Below are positions 50,251 to 58,844 of a stretch of DNA of 58,844 bases, piece after piece. The translations under genes and the position numbers were made by a program. Source of the stretch: Spirochaetaceae bacterium (GTDB lineage Bacteria > Spirochaetota > Spirochaetia > DSM-27196 > SLAA01). The notes beneath the pieces are model-generated. The model was not told where the DNA came from. It did not search any database and saw only the letters and a program-made list of their open reading frames with translations. Numbering within the stretch: position 1 is the stretch's first letter; the number at the start of each line of letters is the position of its first letter. The stretch covers positions 1 through 58,844 of the forward strand of contig REEM01000124.1 in the NCBI GenBank assembly GCA_007695055.1. The letters are read 5' to 3'.

Positions 50251-50738
50251 ACACCATTGAAGTCAGCGCCGAGGACGTACCTTTACCGACCCAAGCAGAC
50301 CGCATTATTGCCTTTGTAGACGCTGCCCTGAGGCTTCTGAACAAAACACATCATGAAGTATCAATCCTGCTCTGCAGCGATGAAAGAATCCGCGAGATGA
50401 ACTCCACCTACCGTAACAAAGATGAAGCAACCGACGTTCTTTCTTTCTCTCAGGACGACAGTTCCGACGAAGCCAATACAGCCGTGGGAGTTACGCAAGA
50501 GTTGACCAAGCAGGGGCAAATACCGCAACTTCTTGGAGATATTGTGCTTGCACTCCCATATCTCCGTCGCCAGGCCGAGGAGTACAATGTGAGTTTTGAG
50601 TCGGAGTTCAAGCGTATGTTAATACACGGTATGCTGCATTTGACCGGCAGTCACCACGATACTGAAGAACAGCACCGCACCATGCTGGAACGCCAAGAGG
50701 CAATTTTACGAGAGCTTGAGCAGGAGTATAGGTTTTGA
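50247..50738 (+). CDS. ybeY: rRNA maturation RNase YbeY
   Basis: YRNKDEATDVLSFSQ, GDIVLA, HGMLHLTGSHHDTEE. Confidence 0.93.
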   Translation: MNTIEVSAEDVPLPTQADRIIAFVDAALRLLNKTHHEVSILLCSDERIREMNSTYRNKDEATDVLSFSQDDSSDEANTAVGVTQELTKQGQIPQLLGDIVLALPYLRRQAEEYNVSFESEFKRMLIHGMLHLTGSHHDTEEQHRTMLERQEAILRELEQEYRF

Positions 50739-51529
50739 AGGATATCGGCTTTTTGAAAAAGCTGTTCAGTCGAGATGAGTGGCGAGAAGCAGGGCTTGAC
50801 CCTAGTTTAAGTCTTGAGAAGCGAGACATGATTCGCGGTATCGTGGAGCTTTCGGACACCACGGTCAAAGAGGTAATGGTACCTCGCATTGATGTGGAGT
50901 TTATCTCAACTACCATGGATATGGCCGACATCAAGAAGAGAGTTGCCGAGTTTGGCTACTCGCGCTATCCAATTTATGAAGACACTATCGACAACGTTGT
51001 CGGTGTGCTGTATGCGAAGGATCTTTTGCAGTACCTAGGCGACGGAGCTGGAGCCCCGGACGTGTCAACAATAGCAAGACGTCCGTTTTTTGTTCCAGAG
51101 AGTAAGCGACTTGACTCCATGCTGCGAGAAATGAAGAAGCGACGCGTCCACATTGCTGTTGCGGTGGATGAGTACGGTGGGGTATCCGGAATAGTATGTC
51201 TTGAGGACATCCTGGAAGAGATCGTCGGTGAAATACAAGACGAGTTTGACAACGAGCGTGAGGACATTCTCACTATTGGAGACCAGGTGTATCTGTGCGA
51301 CGCGCGGGTTTCTATCGAAGATCTCAACGAACAGCTTCATCTCAGAATTCCAGAAGAAGATTTCGACACCTTAGGCGGCTTTGTTTTCGAACTGTTCGGA
51401 AAGATCCCGGTGAAGTACGAAAAGGCTTCCTTTCGTGATATGAGTTTCATAGTGCAGGAAATGGACGGACACAAAATTAATACGGTCAAAATCGTTGCGG
51501 GCAAGGAAGTGAAGGGAAATGGCGAGTAA
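50735..51529 (+). CDS. CorC/HlyC-family CBS-domain protein
   Basis: TVKEVMVPRIDVEFI, FGYSRYPIYEDTIDNVVGVLYAKDLL, VDEYGGVSGIVCLEDILEEIVGEIQDEFD. Confidence 0.92.
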   Translation: MKDIGFLKKLFSRDEWREAGLDPSLSLEKRDMIRGIVELSDTTVKEVMVPRIDVEFISTTMDMADIKKRVAEFGYSRYPIYEDTIDNVVGVLYAKDLLQYLGDGAGAPDVSTIARRPFFVPESKRLDSMLREMKKRRVHIAVAVDEYGGVSGIVCLEDILEEIVGEIQDEFDNEREDILTIGDQVYLCDARVSIEDLNEQLHLRIPEEDFDTLGGFVFELFGKIPVKYEKASFRDMSFIVQEMDGHKINTVKIVAGKEVKGNGE

Positions 51530-53507
51530 GCGCACTCCACACCTCGTAACATGTCTTGGTGTGGTTATGATGTTGTTCATAACCACCAGTGTTGTAGCAT
51601 CACCTCGTGAGTCCGAGCAGGCAGGAAGGCGTGCTCTTGTTGAGGGTAACTATTACGAAGCCATTGAGTTTTTTTCCAGAGCTTTGGAAACGAATCCTAG
51701 ATATCTTGAAGCGCTTCTCGGCACCGCCGAGGCCTATCTCGAGCTTAATGAACCAGAGGTAGCCGAGGAGTATCTCAATAGGTCTCAACAGCTTGCAGGG
51801 AACCGCCCCGCCTACCTTCTGTTATTGGCAAGGGTGGAGGTCGCGCGTGGTCGACCGGCTGCGGCGGAAACACACTACCGAAGCGTTCTTAACCGGGAAC
51901 CAAATAATATAAATGCACAGCTTGGCCTTGCCGAGCTTCGCCTTGCCGACGGTAAGTCTGCAGAGGCACGACGGCTGTATGAGGATATTCTGCGGGTGTC
52001 ACCGCAGAGTCGGCGTGGACTTTTGTCTTTGGCCTTGCTTTATGATGCACAGGGTGACCGTGAGGCCGCAGAGCGTTACCTTTTGACGGCTTTGCAGTAT
52101 CACCGTGAGAATCCTCAGGTGCATCTGCTGGCTGGTGAGTACTATCGTGCACGGGGGCTTCTTTCTCGTGCAGAGCGCCATGCGAGCACTGCGGTAGCCC
52201 TTGCGCCCGAATACACCGAAGCGCTGACTCTGCTTGCACGAATTTTCTATGAACAAGGACGATACGCCGAGGCGGTTGGAACAACTCAACAAGTCATTGG
52301 CATTGAACGTAACAGTCCGGATGCCTGGTACATTGCCGCACTCTCCGACTATAAGCGGGGCCAACTTGAAGACGCTATCGATGCCTTGGAAATTGCGGTT
52401 GAACTGAACCCTGACCGGGAGGTCATTCGACTGGCTCTTGAAGACATTCTTTTACGTGAGTTGACTCTGGAGGACGAGCGTCGGGCGCAGTTCGCGGCCT
52501 ATCATTTCCGTAGGGCTGCTGAGTTTGCCGAGCGAAACTATCACCACCGTGCGTCGGTGAGTTACCGGAATGGTTTACAGCTAGACCCCTACAACTACGA
52601 CGGGCGCATGGCCTACGCGAATCTATTTAGGCTGGCCGGTAGTAGTGCGCGTTATCTCCAGGAGCTTGAAGTCCTACGTGAGTTAGGACATGACCAAAAT
52701 GAGTTACTGGATCGCATTGAAACTTTCACCCATCTCGGAATGGACGATGTAGCACAGACCTGGGGAGTGTCTCAGTTTGACACCCCACGTGACCGCATAC
52801 GTATCTCACTCTTTACCTTGGCTGGCGCGAACCAACTCTATCTCCCTGGCAGCGACGACCTGCTTGTGGGTGCGCTTCGTCGACATCTGTTACGCTATGA
52901 ACAGCTATCTGTAGCTACAAACCCTTTCAGTACCACGGGGTTTGCCGACGCCTTTGCACGTGCCCGTAACGCGGGAGACGACTATTTTGCAATTGTGCGC
53001 TACGACGAGATTGACCGCAACTTTGGAACCTATCTTGTGCTGTACCGTGCTTCCACCGGTACCGAAGTAGCCCGTCTGTCGGCTTTGCGGGCCGGAAACG
53101 ACCGGGTACTCGAGTCCCACCGGTCAATTGCTCTGCAACTTGCCGAACTTGTGCCGTTAAAAGGCCGCATACTGCATCGGCGTTTCGAACGAGCCCTGGT
53201 TAACATAGGGCGACTTGACGGAGTTGAAGAAGGCATGGAGTTGGTTGTGGTACGGGCTGGTAGTTTTGACCTTGCGCCAAACCGCGCAGAGTACCGGTAT
53301 GCAGATGATGCTGTTCTCGGGCGCTTTGTAGTAAGCGGCGTAGACGATCTAGTCAGCGAGGGTACCGTTACCCGAGATGGCTTCTTTGATCTTATTAATC
53401 AGGGAGACGCGGTGCTGTCGCCAAAAACGGAACTGCCTGCATCTACCGGCGCAGATCCTGACGCCACCCAGAACCTTCTTCAACGCATCCGTGCCTTACT
53501 TCCATAG
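51519..53507 (+). CDS. Exported TPR-repeat protein
   Basis: Multiple TPRs; ATG inside the corC-like 3' end. Confidence 0.88.
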   Translation: MASKRTPHLVTCLGVVMMLFITTSVVASPRESEQAGRRALVEGNYYEAIEFFSRALETNPRYLEALLGTAEAYLELNEPEVAEEYLNRSQQLAGNRPAYLLLLARVEVARGRPAAAETHYRSVLNREPNNINAQLGLAELRLADGKSAEARRLYEDILRVSPQSRRGLLSLALLYDAQGDREAAERYLLTALQYHRENPQVHLLAGEYYRARGLLSRAERHASTAVALAPEYTEALTLLARIFYEQGRYAEAVGTTQQVIGIERNSPDAWYIAALSDYKRGQLEDAIDALEIAVELNPDREVIRLALEDILLRELTLEDERRAQFAAYHFRRAAEFAERNYHHRASVSYRNGLQLDPYNYDGRMAYANLFRLAGSSARYLQELEVLRELGHDQNELLDRIETFTHLGMDDVAQTWGVSQFDTPRDRIRISLFTLAGANQLYLPGSDDLLVGALRRHLLRYEQLSVATNPFSTTGFADAFARARNAGDDYFAIVRYDEIDRNFGTYLVLYRASTGTEVARLSALRAGNDRVLESHRSIALQLAELVPLKGRILHRRFERALVNIGRLDGVEEGMELVVVRAGSFDLAPNRAEYRYADDAVLGRFVVSGVDDLVSEGTVTRDGFFDLINQGDAVLSPKTELPASTGADPDATQNLLQRIRALLP

Positions 53508-53521
53508 GTCCGCCCGTGCGA

Positions 53522-53551
53522 GGCATTCATATCGGCATTCATATCGGCATT
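53522..53551. repeat. Short 12-bp tandem repeat, about 2.6 copies
   Basis: GGCATTCATATC GGCATTCATATC GGCATTCA. Confidence 0.8.
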
Positions 53552-53630
53552 CACCGTCGAATGTGAAGCCGCAGCAAGAGTAACGTTTGTTCATACGTGC
53601 AAAACTTAACGATTTATTCACCCAACAACG

Positions 53631-53659
53631 TTGACATCCGTGATTTTTTTCTTTATAGT
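53631..53659 (+). promoter_or_regulatory. Sigma70-type promoter of gap-pgk-tpiA-secG
   Basis: TTGACA, 17-nt spacer, TATAGT. Confidence 0.7.
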
Positions 53660-53716
53660 CGAGTCAGAATCAAGATGTATGAGAAGACTCTATGATAATT
53701 GATCGAGGAGGATCAC

Positions 53717-54718
53717 ATGAAGATTGCCATTAACGGATTCGGTCGAATTGGTCGCAACGTATTCAAGTTAGCTCTTGAGCAAGGCGTTGACGTCGTCGGT
53801 GTAAATGATCTCACCGATACGAAGACATTGGCCCACCTTTTGAAGTACGACTCAACTCAGGGAAAGTTCCCAGGTAAGGTCGAGTTTGATGAGGAGAACC
53901 TCATTGTCGACGGTAAGAAATACCGCGTTTCTTCTGAAAAGAATCCTGCCAACATTCCTTGGGGAGCCTCTCCGGATGTGGTTGTTGAGGGAACCGGTGT
54001 TTTCCGCTCGAAAGAGAGCCCAAAAGGCGGTTACGGAGATCACCTCAAGAATGAGAAGTACCCGGCAAAGAAGGTGATCCTCTGCGTGCCTGCCAAGGAC
54101 TCGATTGACCGCATGGTTGTACTTGGTGTAAACGATGCTGACCTCAAACCTGAAGACCAGTGTGTTTCGAACGCATCCTGTACTACGAACTGTCTCGCGC
54201 CTGTTGCAAAGGTTCTCCATGACAACTGGGGTATTGAGACTGGCTTCATGACTACTATTCACTCGTACACCAACGACCAGGTTATCCTTGACGGTCCGCA
54301 CAGCGACCTACGTCGAGCACGTTCCTGCGCAGTTTCTCAGATTCCGACCACCACCGGTGCCGCGAAAGCGGTTGGCAAGGTAATGCCGGAACTTAAGGGT
54401 AAACTTGACGGTTTGGCTGTTCGTGTGCCGACCCCGACCGGCTCGCTTGTTGACCTTGTTGTAACCCTGTCCAAGGAAGTTACCAAGGAAGAGGTCAATG
54501 CCGCTATGAAGGCCGCTGCAGAGGGCCCCATGAAGGGCATTCTTGAGTACACCGAAGACCCAATTGTATCGGTAGACATTATTCACAACTCACATTCATC
54601 TATCTTTGATGCCGACAGCACCATGGTCATTGGCAAGATGGTGAAGGTGCTGGCATGGTACGACAACGAGTGGGGCTATTCCTGCCGTGTAATTGATCTC
54701 GCCAAGAAACTCGCGTAA
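53717..54718 (+). CDS. gap: Type I glyceraldehyde-3-phosphate dehydrogenase
   Basis: MKIAINGFGRIGRN, SNASCTTNCLAP, WYDNEWGYSCRVIDL; RBS GAGGAGG. Confidence 0.97.
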   Translation: MKIAINGFGRIGRNVFKLALEQGVDVVGVNDLTDTKTLAHLLKYDSTQGKFPGKVEFDEENLIVDGKKYRVSSEKNPANIPWGASPDVVVEGTGVFRSKESPKGGYGDHLKNEKYPAKKVILCVPAKDSIDRMVVLGVNDADLKPEDQCVSNASCTTNCLAPVAKVLHDNWGIETGFMTTIHSYTNDQVILDGPHSDLRRARSCAVSQIPTTTGAAKAVGKVMPELKGKLDGLAVRVPTPTGSLVDLVVTLSKEVTKEEVNAAMKAAAEGPMKGILEYTEDPIVSVDIIHNSHSSIFDADSTMVIGKMVKVLAWYDNEWGYSCRVIDLAKKLA

Positions 54719-54733
54719 GTAGGAAGGACTATT

Positions 54734-55915
54734 ATGGCACTAAGGACAATCCAAAGCGCCGATCTCTCCGGGAAAACCATACTTGTGCGGGTAGACTTTA
54801 ATGTACCTATTAAAGAGGGTGTCGTCGGAGACGACACCCGCATCCGCGCCGCACTTCCTACGCTTGAGCATCTTCTTAAGCAGAAAGGAAGTCGTTTGGT
54901 ACTGATGAGCCACCTCGGACGCCCTAAGGGCGGTGCCGATCCGGCCTTCAGCCTGGCACCGGTGGCGGCACGGCTAGCCGAACTCATTGGTCGGCCGGTT
55001 CAGCAGGCCTCGGATGTTATCGGTGATGCAGTAGAGAAAGAGCTTGCTGGCTTAGAAGCTGGCGCAATCCTCATGCTGGAGAACGTTCGGTTTTATAAGG
55101 AAGAAACGGCCAACGATCCTGGTTTCGCTGAGAAACTGGCAAAGTTGGGTGACGTATACGTCAACGATGCTTTTGGCTCAGCCCACCGGGCGCACGCCTC
55201 AACAGAAGGCATTGCCAAGTTTCTCCCTTCATATGCTGGCTTCTTGCTGGAAAAGGAAGTTCGCTTCTTTCAGCCTGTTGTGAGCAATCCGGACAAACCT
55301 TTTGTTGCGGTTATTGGTGGCGCTAAGGTTTCGAGCAAAATTGGCGTACTTGAAACGCTGCTACCTAACTGCAGCGCCCTGATCATTGGTGGTGGTATGG
55401 CATACACCTTTCTTAAGGTAATGGGCCATACCGTGGGTTCTTCGCTACTTGAGGAAGATTACCTTGACACCGCCAAGTCACTTATTGCCCAAGCGAAAGA
55501 AAAAGGGGTGGAGTTGCTGCTCCCGCTTGACCACATTGTGGCATCGGAGTTCTCTGAGAATGCCAAGCCGGAAGCGGTAGATAGCCTTGACATTCCGGAC
55601 GGCAAAATGGGTATGGATATTGGGCCAAAAACGGTAGCCAAGTTCAAAGAAGTCATAGGCGGAGCCAAGACCGTTCTCTGGAACGGCCCTATGGGAGTAT
55701 TTGAGTTTGATAACTTCGCTGGCGGTACCCTCGAGGTAGCAAAAGCAATAGCCGAGTGCCAGGGCACCAGCATTGTAGGTGGCGGGGACTCGGTCGCAGC
55801 TGCCAACAAGTTTCAATTGTCCGAGCGAATGAGTCACGTCTCAACCGGAGGCGGCGCATCGCTTGAGTTCCTTGAGGGCAAGGTGCTTCCCGGTATTGCC
55901 GCGCTTGAGGAGTAG
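54734..55915 (+). CDS. pgk: Phosphoglycerate kinase
   Basis: [47 protein letters not shown]. Confidence 0.97.
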   Translation: MALRTIQSADLSGKTILVRVDFNVPIKEGVVGDDTRIRAALPTLEHLLKQKGSRLVLMSHLGRPKGGADPAFSLAPVAARLAELIGRPVQQASDVIGDAVEKELAGLEAGAILMLENVRFYKEETANDPGFAEKLAKLGDVYVNDAFGSAHRAHASTEGIAKFLPSYAGFLLEKEVRFFQPVVSNPDKPFVAVIGGAKVSSKIGVLETLLPNCSALIIGGGMAYTFLKVMGHTVGSSLLEEDYLDTAKSLIAQAKEKGVELLLPLDHIVASEFSENAKPEAVDSLDIPDGKMGMDIGPKTVAKFKEVIGGAKTVLWNGPMGVFEFDNFAGGTLEVAKAIAECQGTSIVGGGDSVAAANKFQLSERMSHVSTGGGASLEFLEGKVLPGIAALEE

Positions 55916-55980
55916 GCGGTCAGACCGCTGCGCTCCACGCACAAGTAAATGTAATGCCGTCATAGTGTACGGTAAATGCA

Positions 55981-56003
55981 CCGGGCCGCAGCATGCGGCC
56001 CGG
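55981..56003 (+). other. Strong intercistronic hairpin between pgk and tpiA
   Basis: CCGGGCCGCA-gca-TGCGGCCCGG; no following T-run. Confidence 0.8.
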
Positions 56004-56035
56004 TCTTGTATTCAATTGAATTGAAGGAAGAAATT

Positions 56036-56788
56036 ATGCGAAAACCATTTATTGCGGGAAACTGGAAAATGCACAAAACGGTAGCGGAAGCCCGTGCCCT
56101 CGCTGCTGAGTTGCGTGACGGAATTGGGAACGCGCCACATCGTGTTGCTGTAGCACCTCCTTTCACAGCTCTCGCCGGGGTAGTTGAAGCCCTTGAGGGA
56201 AGTGGAATTGAGGTAGCCGCACAGAACATGGCAGCCGAGCTTGAGGGTGCACATACCGGAGAAATCTCGGCAACCATGTTGCTGGATCTTGGTGTGAAAC
56301 TCGTAATTCTGGGGCATTCCGAAAGACGACATGTATACGGTGAGAGTGATGAACTCATTAACACCAAGGTTCTGTTGGCACTTGAGCAGGGTCTGGAAGT
56401 GATTCTCTGCATTGGAGAAACCTTGGAAGAGCGCGAAGGCGGAAAACTCAAGGACGTTGTGGTACATCAGATCGACTCTGGCCTGCGTGGGCTTGACGAG
56501 AAGGCCCTTGGTCGGGTTACTATTGCGTACGAACCGGTTTGGGCAATTGGTACCGGCAAGACGGCAACACCTGACGATGCGGAAGAAGCACATCGCATTG
56601 TTCGCACCCGAATTGGAGAACTGTACTCTGCACAGGCTGCGGAGAGCATGATTATTCAGTACGGTGGTTCGGTGAAGCCGAACAACGTCAAGGGTTTAAT
56701 GGCAGAGGCCGACATTGACGGTGCTCTGGTCGGTGGAGCGTCGTTGAAAGCAGCGGACTTCATCCCAATTGCCAGATTCGATCAATAA
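56036..56788 (+). CDS. tpiA: Triosephosphate isomerase
   Basis: MRKPFIAGNWKMHKT, LGHSERR, YEPVWAIGTGKTATPDDAEE, GGSVKPNN. Confidence 0.97.
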   Translation: MRKPFIAGNWKMHKTVAEARALAAELRDGIGNAPHRVAVAPPFTALAGVVEALEGSGIEVAAQNMAAELEGAHTGEISATMLLDLGVKLVILGHSERRHVYGESDELINTKVLLALEQGLEVILCIGETLEEREGGKLKDVVVHQIDSGLRGLDEKALGRVTIAYEPVWAIGTGKTATPDDAEEAHRIVRTRIGELYSAQAAESMIIQYGGSVKPNNVKGLMAEADIDGALVGGASLKAADFIPIARFDQ

Positions 56789-56789
56789 A

Positions 56790-56809
56790 AGACACGGTTG
56801 ACCGTGTCT
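56790..56809 (+). other. Intercistronic hairpin between tpiA and secG
   Basis: AGACACGG-ttga-CCGTGTCT; no T-run. Confidence 0.65.
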
Positions 56810-56843
56810 ACAAACGCACCAAGTACGTGAGGTTAACGAGTTT

Positions 56844-57227
56844 ATGGGTTTCTTGTCTATTCTGCTGCTGATTTTCTTCGTGTTGAGCGCACTCTTACTC
56901 ATAGCTCTGGTTATGGTTCAAGAAGAGGGTGGTGACGGTCTTGGCGGTATCTTTGGCGGCGGCGGAGCATCGCAGGTCGGGAATCGTTCTGGAAATATTC
57001 TTACAAAAACCACATCGATACTTGGTGCGGTGTTCTTCCTGTCGTCATTTGGTGTTGCATGGTTGAACCGCACCCCGGATGCAGGAGACGTAGCCGCTGC
57101 GGCTCGGCGTATGGAGCAGGGTGACGCCGTTCCTTGGTGGGAGATTGAGGAGGGCGATATCGACAGTGAGCTCGATCTAAACGACTTAATGTCTCCCGAA
57201 GTGTTTGAGGAAACTCCCTCGAATTAG
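56844..57227 (+). CDS. secG: Preprotein translocase subunit SecG
   Basis: LIALVMVQEEGGDGLGGIFGGGGASQVGNRSGNILTKTTSILGAVFFLSSFGVAWL. Confidence 0.92.
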   Translation: MGFLSILLLIFFVLSALLLIALVMVQEEGGDGLGGIFGGGGASQVGNRSGNILTKTTSILGAVFFLSSFGVAWLNRTPDAGDVAAAARRMEQGDAVPWWEIEEGDIDSELDLNDLMSPEVFEETPSN

Positions 57228-57248
57228 TACAGTGCTGCATTACATTTC

Positions 57249-57701
57249 GTGCAGCCTCAGAGTCGCAGCAACAAGAGGTTCGTAGTGAGAACCGCGGTAG
57301 TGTTCTTCCCACCACATAACGGCTCAGACTCATTGTCGCGTATTGCCGCTGGCTTGGCTGGCGGTTTAGAACGTGCAGGGCATCAAGTAACTGTCATTCG
57401 AGCGGACAAGGGTAATCCTCAGTCACTTACAAGTTATGCGTACATAGCGGTAGGCGCCGAAAGTAGCTCCTTCTTTTCTCGGGAACCTGACGGCGACATT
57501 AAGGCATATCTCTCAAACGCAGGAATGCTAACCGGGAAGCGCTCTTTTGCGTTCGTACGTCCGCGTGGGTTGTTTGCACTCAAAACCTTAGGAAGTCTCA
57601 TGCGCAGCATGGAAGCCGAGGGTATGTTTATCCGATACTCCGAGATACTCCCGAATGAGGCGGCGGCAGTAGCTATTGCGTCTCGCCTCAAGGTTGAGTA
57701 G
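57249..57701 (+). CDS. Hypothetical protein, possibly flavodoxin-like fold
   Basis: Open frame in line with neighbours; alternating beta/alpha pattern only. Confidence 0.5.
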   Translation: MQPQSRSNKRFVVRTAVVFFPPHNGSDSLSRIAAGLAGGLERAGHQVTVIRADKGNPQSLTSYAYIAVGAESSSFFSREPDGDIKAYLSNAGMLTGKRSFAFVRPRGLFALKTLGSLMRSMEAEGMFIRYSEILPNEAAAVAIASRLKVE

Positions 57702-57715
57702 TAGGACGAATCAGG

Positions 57716-58513
57716 GTGGCAAACTACTACGAGATGCTGGGACTCAAGACCTCCTGTTCTCAGGTTGAAATTAAGCAAGCATTCAGACGCAAAGCAAAGA
57801 AACTTCACCCGGACGTAACTTCCGATCGACAGGGAACGCTTGCCTTAATGCAGCAACTGGTTGCAGCCTACAAAACTCTCTATGACCCGGAGACTCGCGA
57901 GGAGTACGATCGTCGGCATCGTATTCTTCACCACGAGGATCAGTTCGACTATCGTGAATTTCTCCGTAAGCGTCGCAATGATCCACAGAGCCAGTCGGAG
58001 CTCATTTTTTTTGATTTACTACACGATCGTGCTCACGACGCACTCCACCTGTATGATGATCTAATGGGCACGGATGGGTTCACGTTAGCGGCTCATTTGG
58101 ATCGTGAAGACTTCATGGATTGTGCCTTCTTGTTGGCCGAGGAGTACGAGTCACGAGGAAGCTTGCTGCAGGCCTTTCGCCTGCTGCTTAAAATTGCAGA
58201 TTTTGAACGTGAAGAGCCATACTTCCGACACTTTTTTGACGAGGTCAAAGACCGCCTGCGAATTATTGTCGGCACCCGAATGCCGGGCAAGGTGTCGGAC
58301 GTGGTGTTGCTCGACTGCCTGGAGCGCATGATAGAGTACGATTTTTCACGCAGAGACACTGCCTTTTACCTCAAGCGAGCCGCAGAGTTACACGCGGCAG
58401 CCGCGCGGCTGGAAAAGGCATCTGTGTATCTTAGGCGGGGTTTACGACTCGATCAGCGGCTTGGTGGTACCAAAAAACTCATGGAACTCCTCATGGAAGG
58501 CAACTCACATTAA
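57716..58513 (+). CDS. DnaJ-domain protein
   Basis: NYYEMLGLKTSCSQVEIKQAFRRKAKKLHPDVTSD J-domain with HPD. Confidence 0.9.
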   Translation: MANYYEMLGLKTSCSQVEIKQAFRRKAKKLHPDVTSDRQGTLALMQQLVAAYKTLYDPETREEYDRRHRILHHEDQFDYREFLRKRRNDPQSQSELIFFDLLHDRAHDALHLYDDLMGTDGFTLAAHLDREDFMDCAFLLAEEYESRGSLLQAFRLLLKIADFEREEPYFRHFFDEVKDRLRIIVGTRMPGKVSDVVLLDCLERMIEYDFSRRDTAFYLKRAAELHAAAARLEKASVYLRRGLRLDQRLGGTKKLMELLMEGNSH

Positions 58514-58673
58514 GGCCGGTAAAGTGCCACGCCAGCCTAATATCTGCATGTTACTTGGGTAACGGACATAGTGAAACTCAGGTGATTCGTGGTATGATGT
58601 TCTTGAGAGACAAGAGCTTTGGATGAACCAAACATAAATATTAATGAAACCAGTGATCAAGGATAATACAACT

Positions 58674-58844
58674 ATGAAAATGAAGTTTGGTCTTTTTGCC
58701 GTGCTTATAGCACTCACCGGAACCTTACACGCCCAAGTCTTGGACAAGCCGGTGGCTATTGTGCGGCTTGAGTCGACCGAGAATATTGGTAAAGAGCTGT
58801 ATCTGCCGATGCCCGAGGAAAAGAAGCGGGAGCAGGCCGGGCGC
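58674..58844 (+). CDS. Exported protein, 3'-truncated at window edge; possible SurA/PrsA-like chaperone
   Basis: ATG 58674, MKMKFGLFAVLIALTGTLHAQVLDKPVAIVRLESTENIGKELYLPMPEEKKREQAGR; open to window end. Function is a guess. Confidence 0.5.
   Translation, partial: MKMKFGLFAVLIALTGTLHAQVLDKPVAIVRLESTENIGKELYLPMPEEKKREQAGR

Noticed and set aside
53546-53576. Terminator after the TPR gene
   Set aside because: CGGCATTCAC...GTGAAGCCG can fold but has a bulge and no T-run.
56012-56593. 193-aa minus-strand ORF
   Set aside because: Antisense to tpiA, which has clear catalytic motifs.
1-58844. CRISPR array, IS element, prophage, toxin-antitoxin or known defence system
   Set aside because: No regularly spaced repeats, transposase, integrase or defence-family motifs seen in any of the ORF translations.

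Overview
This 58.8-kb window looks like chromosomal core sequence from a free-living spirochaete. That assignment rests on gene content: FlaA filament-sheath gene, cheA-cheW-cheX-cheY order, an A/V-type ATPase operon with a DUF2764-like gene, a gap-pgk-tpiA-secG block and an LptD-like protein. I could not run a similarity search. The gene-dense blocks are: (1) a glycosyltransferase / SpsF-like / SpsG-methyltransferase fusion / ATP-grasp cluster leading into amidase, GerMN and flaA; (2) two beta-barrel-like ORFs on the minus strand; (3) cheA-cheW(CheR-like fusion)-cheX-cheY; (4) tRNA-Val(GAC) and ilvB-ilvN-leuC-leuD-ilvD on the minus strand; (5) an FKBP lipoprotein, a phytoene/squalene synthase-like gene and a polyprenyl synthase; (6) pdxS-pdxT with a divergent YggS/PLPBP gene; (7) rluD-like, a degenerate MBL-fold protein, a pentapeptide-repeat protein, rsgA and mutS2; (8) the V-type ATPase operon; (9) uvrA, lptD-like, phoH, ybeY, corC-like and TPR genes; (10) gap-pgk-tpiA-secG and a DnaJ-domain gene. 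I saw no CRISPR array, IS element, prophage or recognisable defence island. The best second-look targets are the sugar-activation/ATP-grasp cluster, the CheW-CheR-like fusion with an enlarged CheA P3 region, the metal-ligand-deficient MBL protein overlapping a Qnr-like pentapeptide-repeat gene, the V-ATPase lacking C/F genes, and the paired dyads at the ilvB promoter. All family names come from reading motifs by eye.
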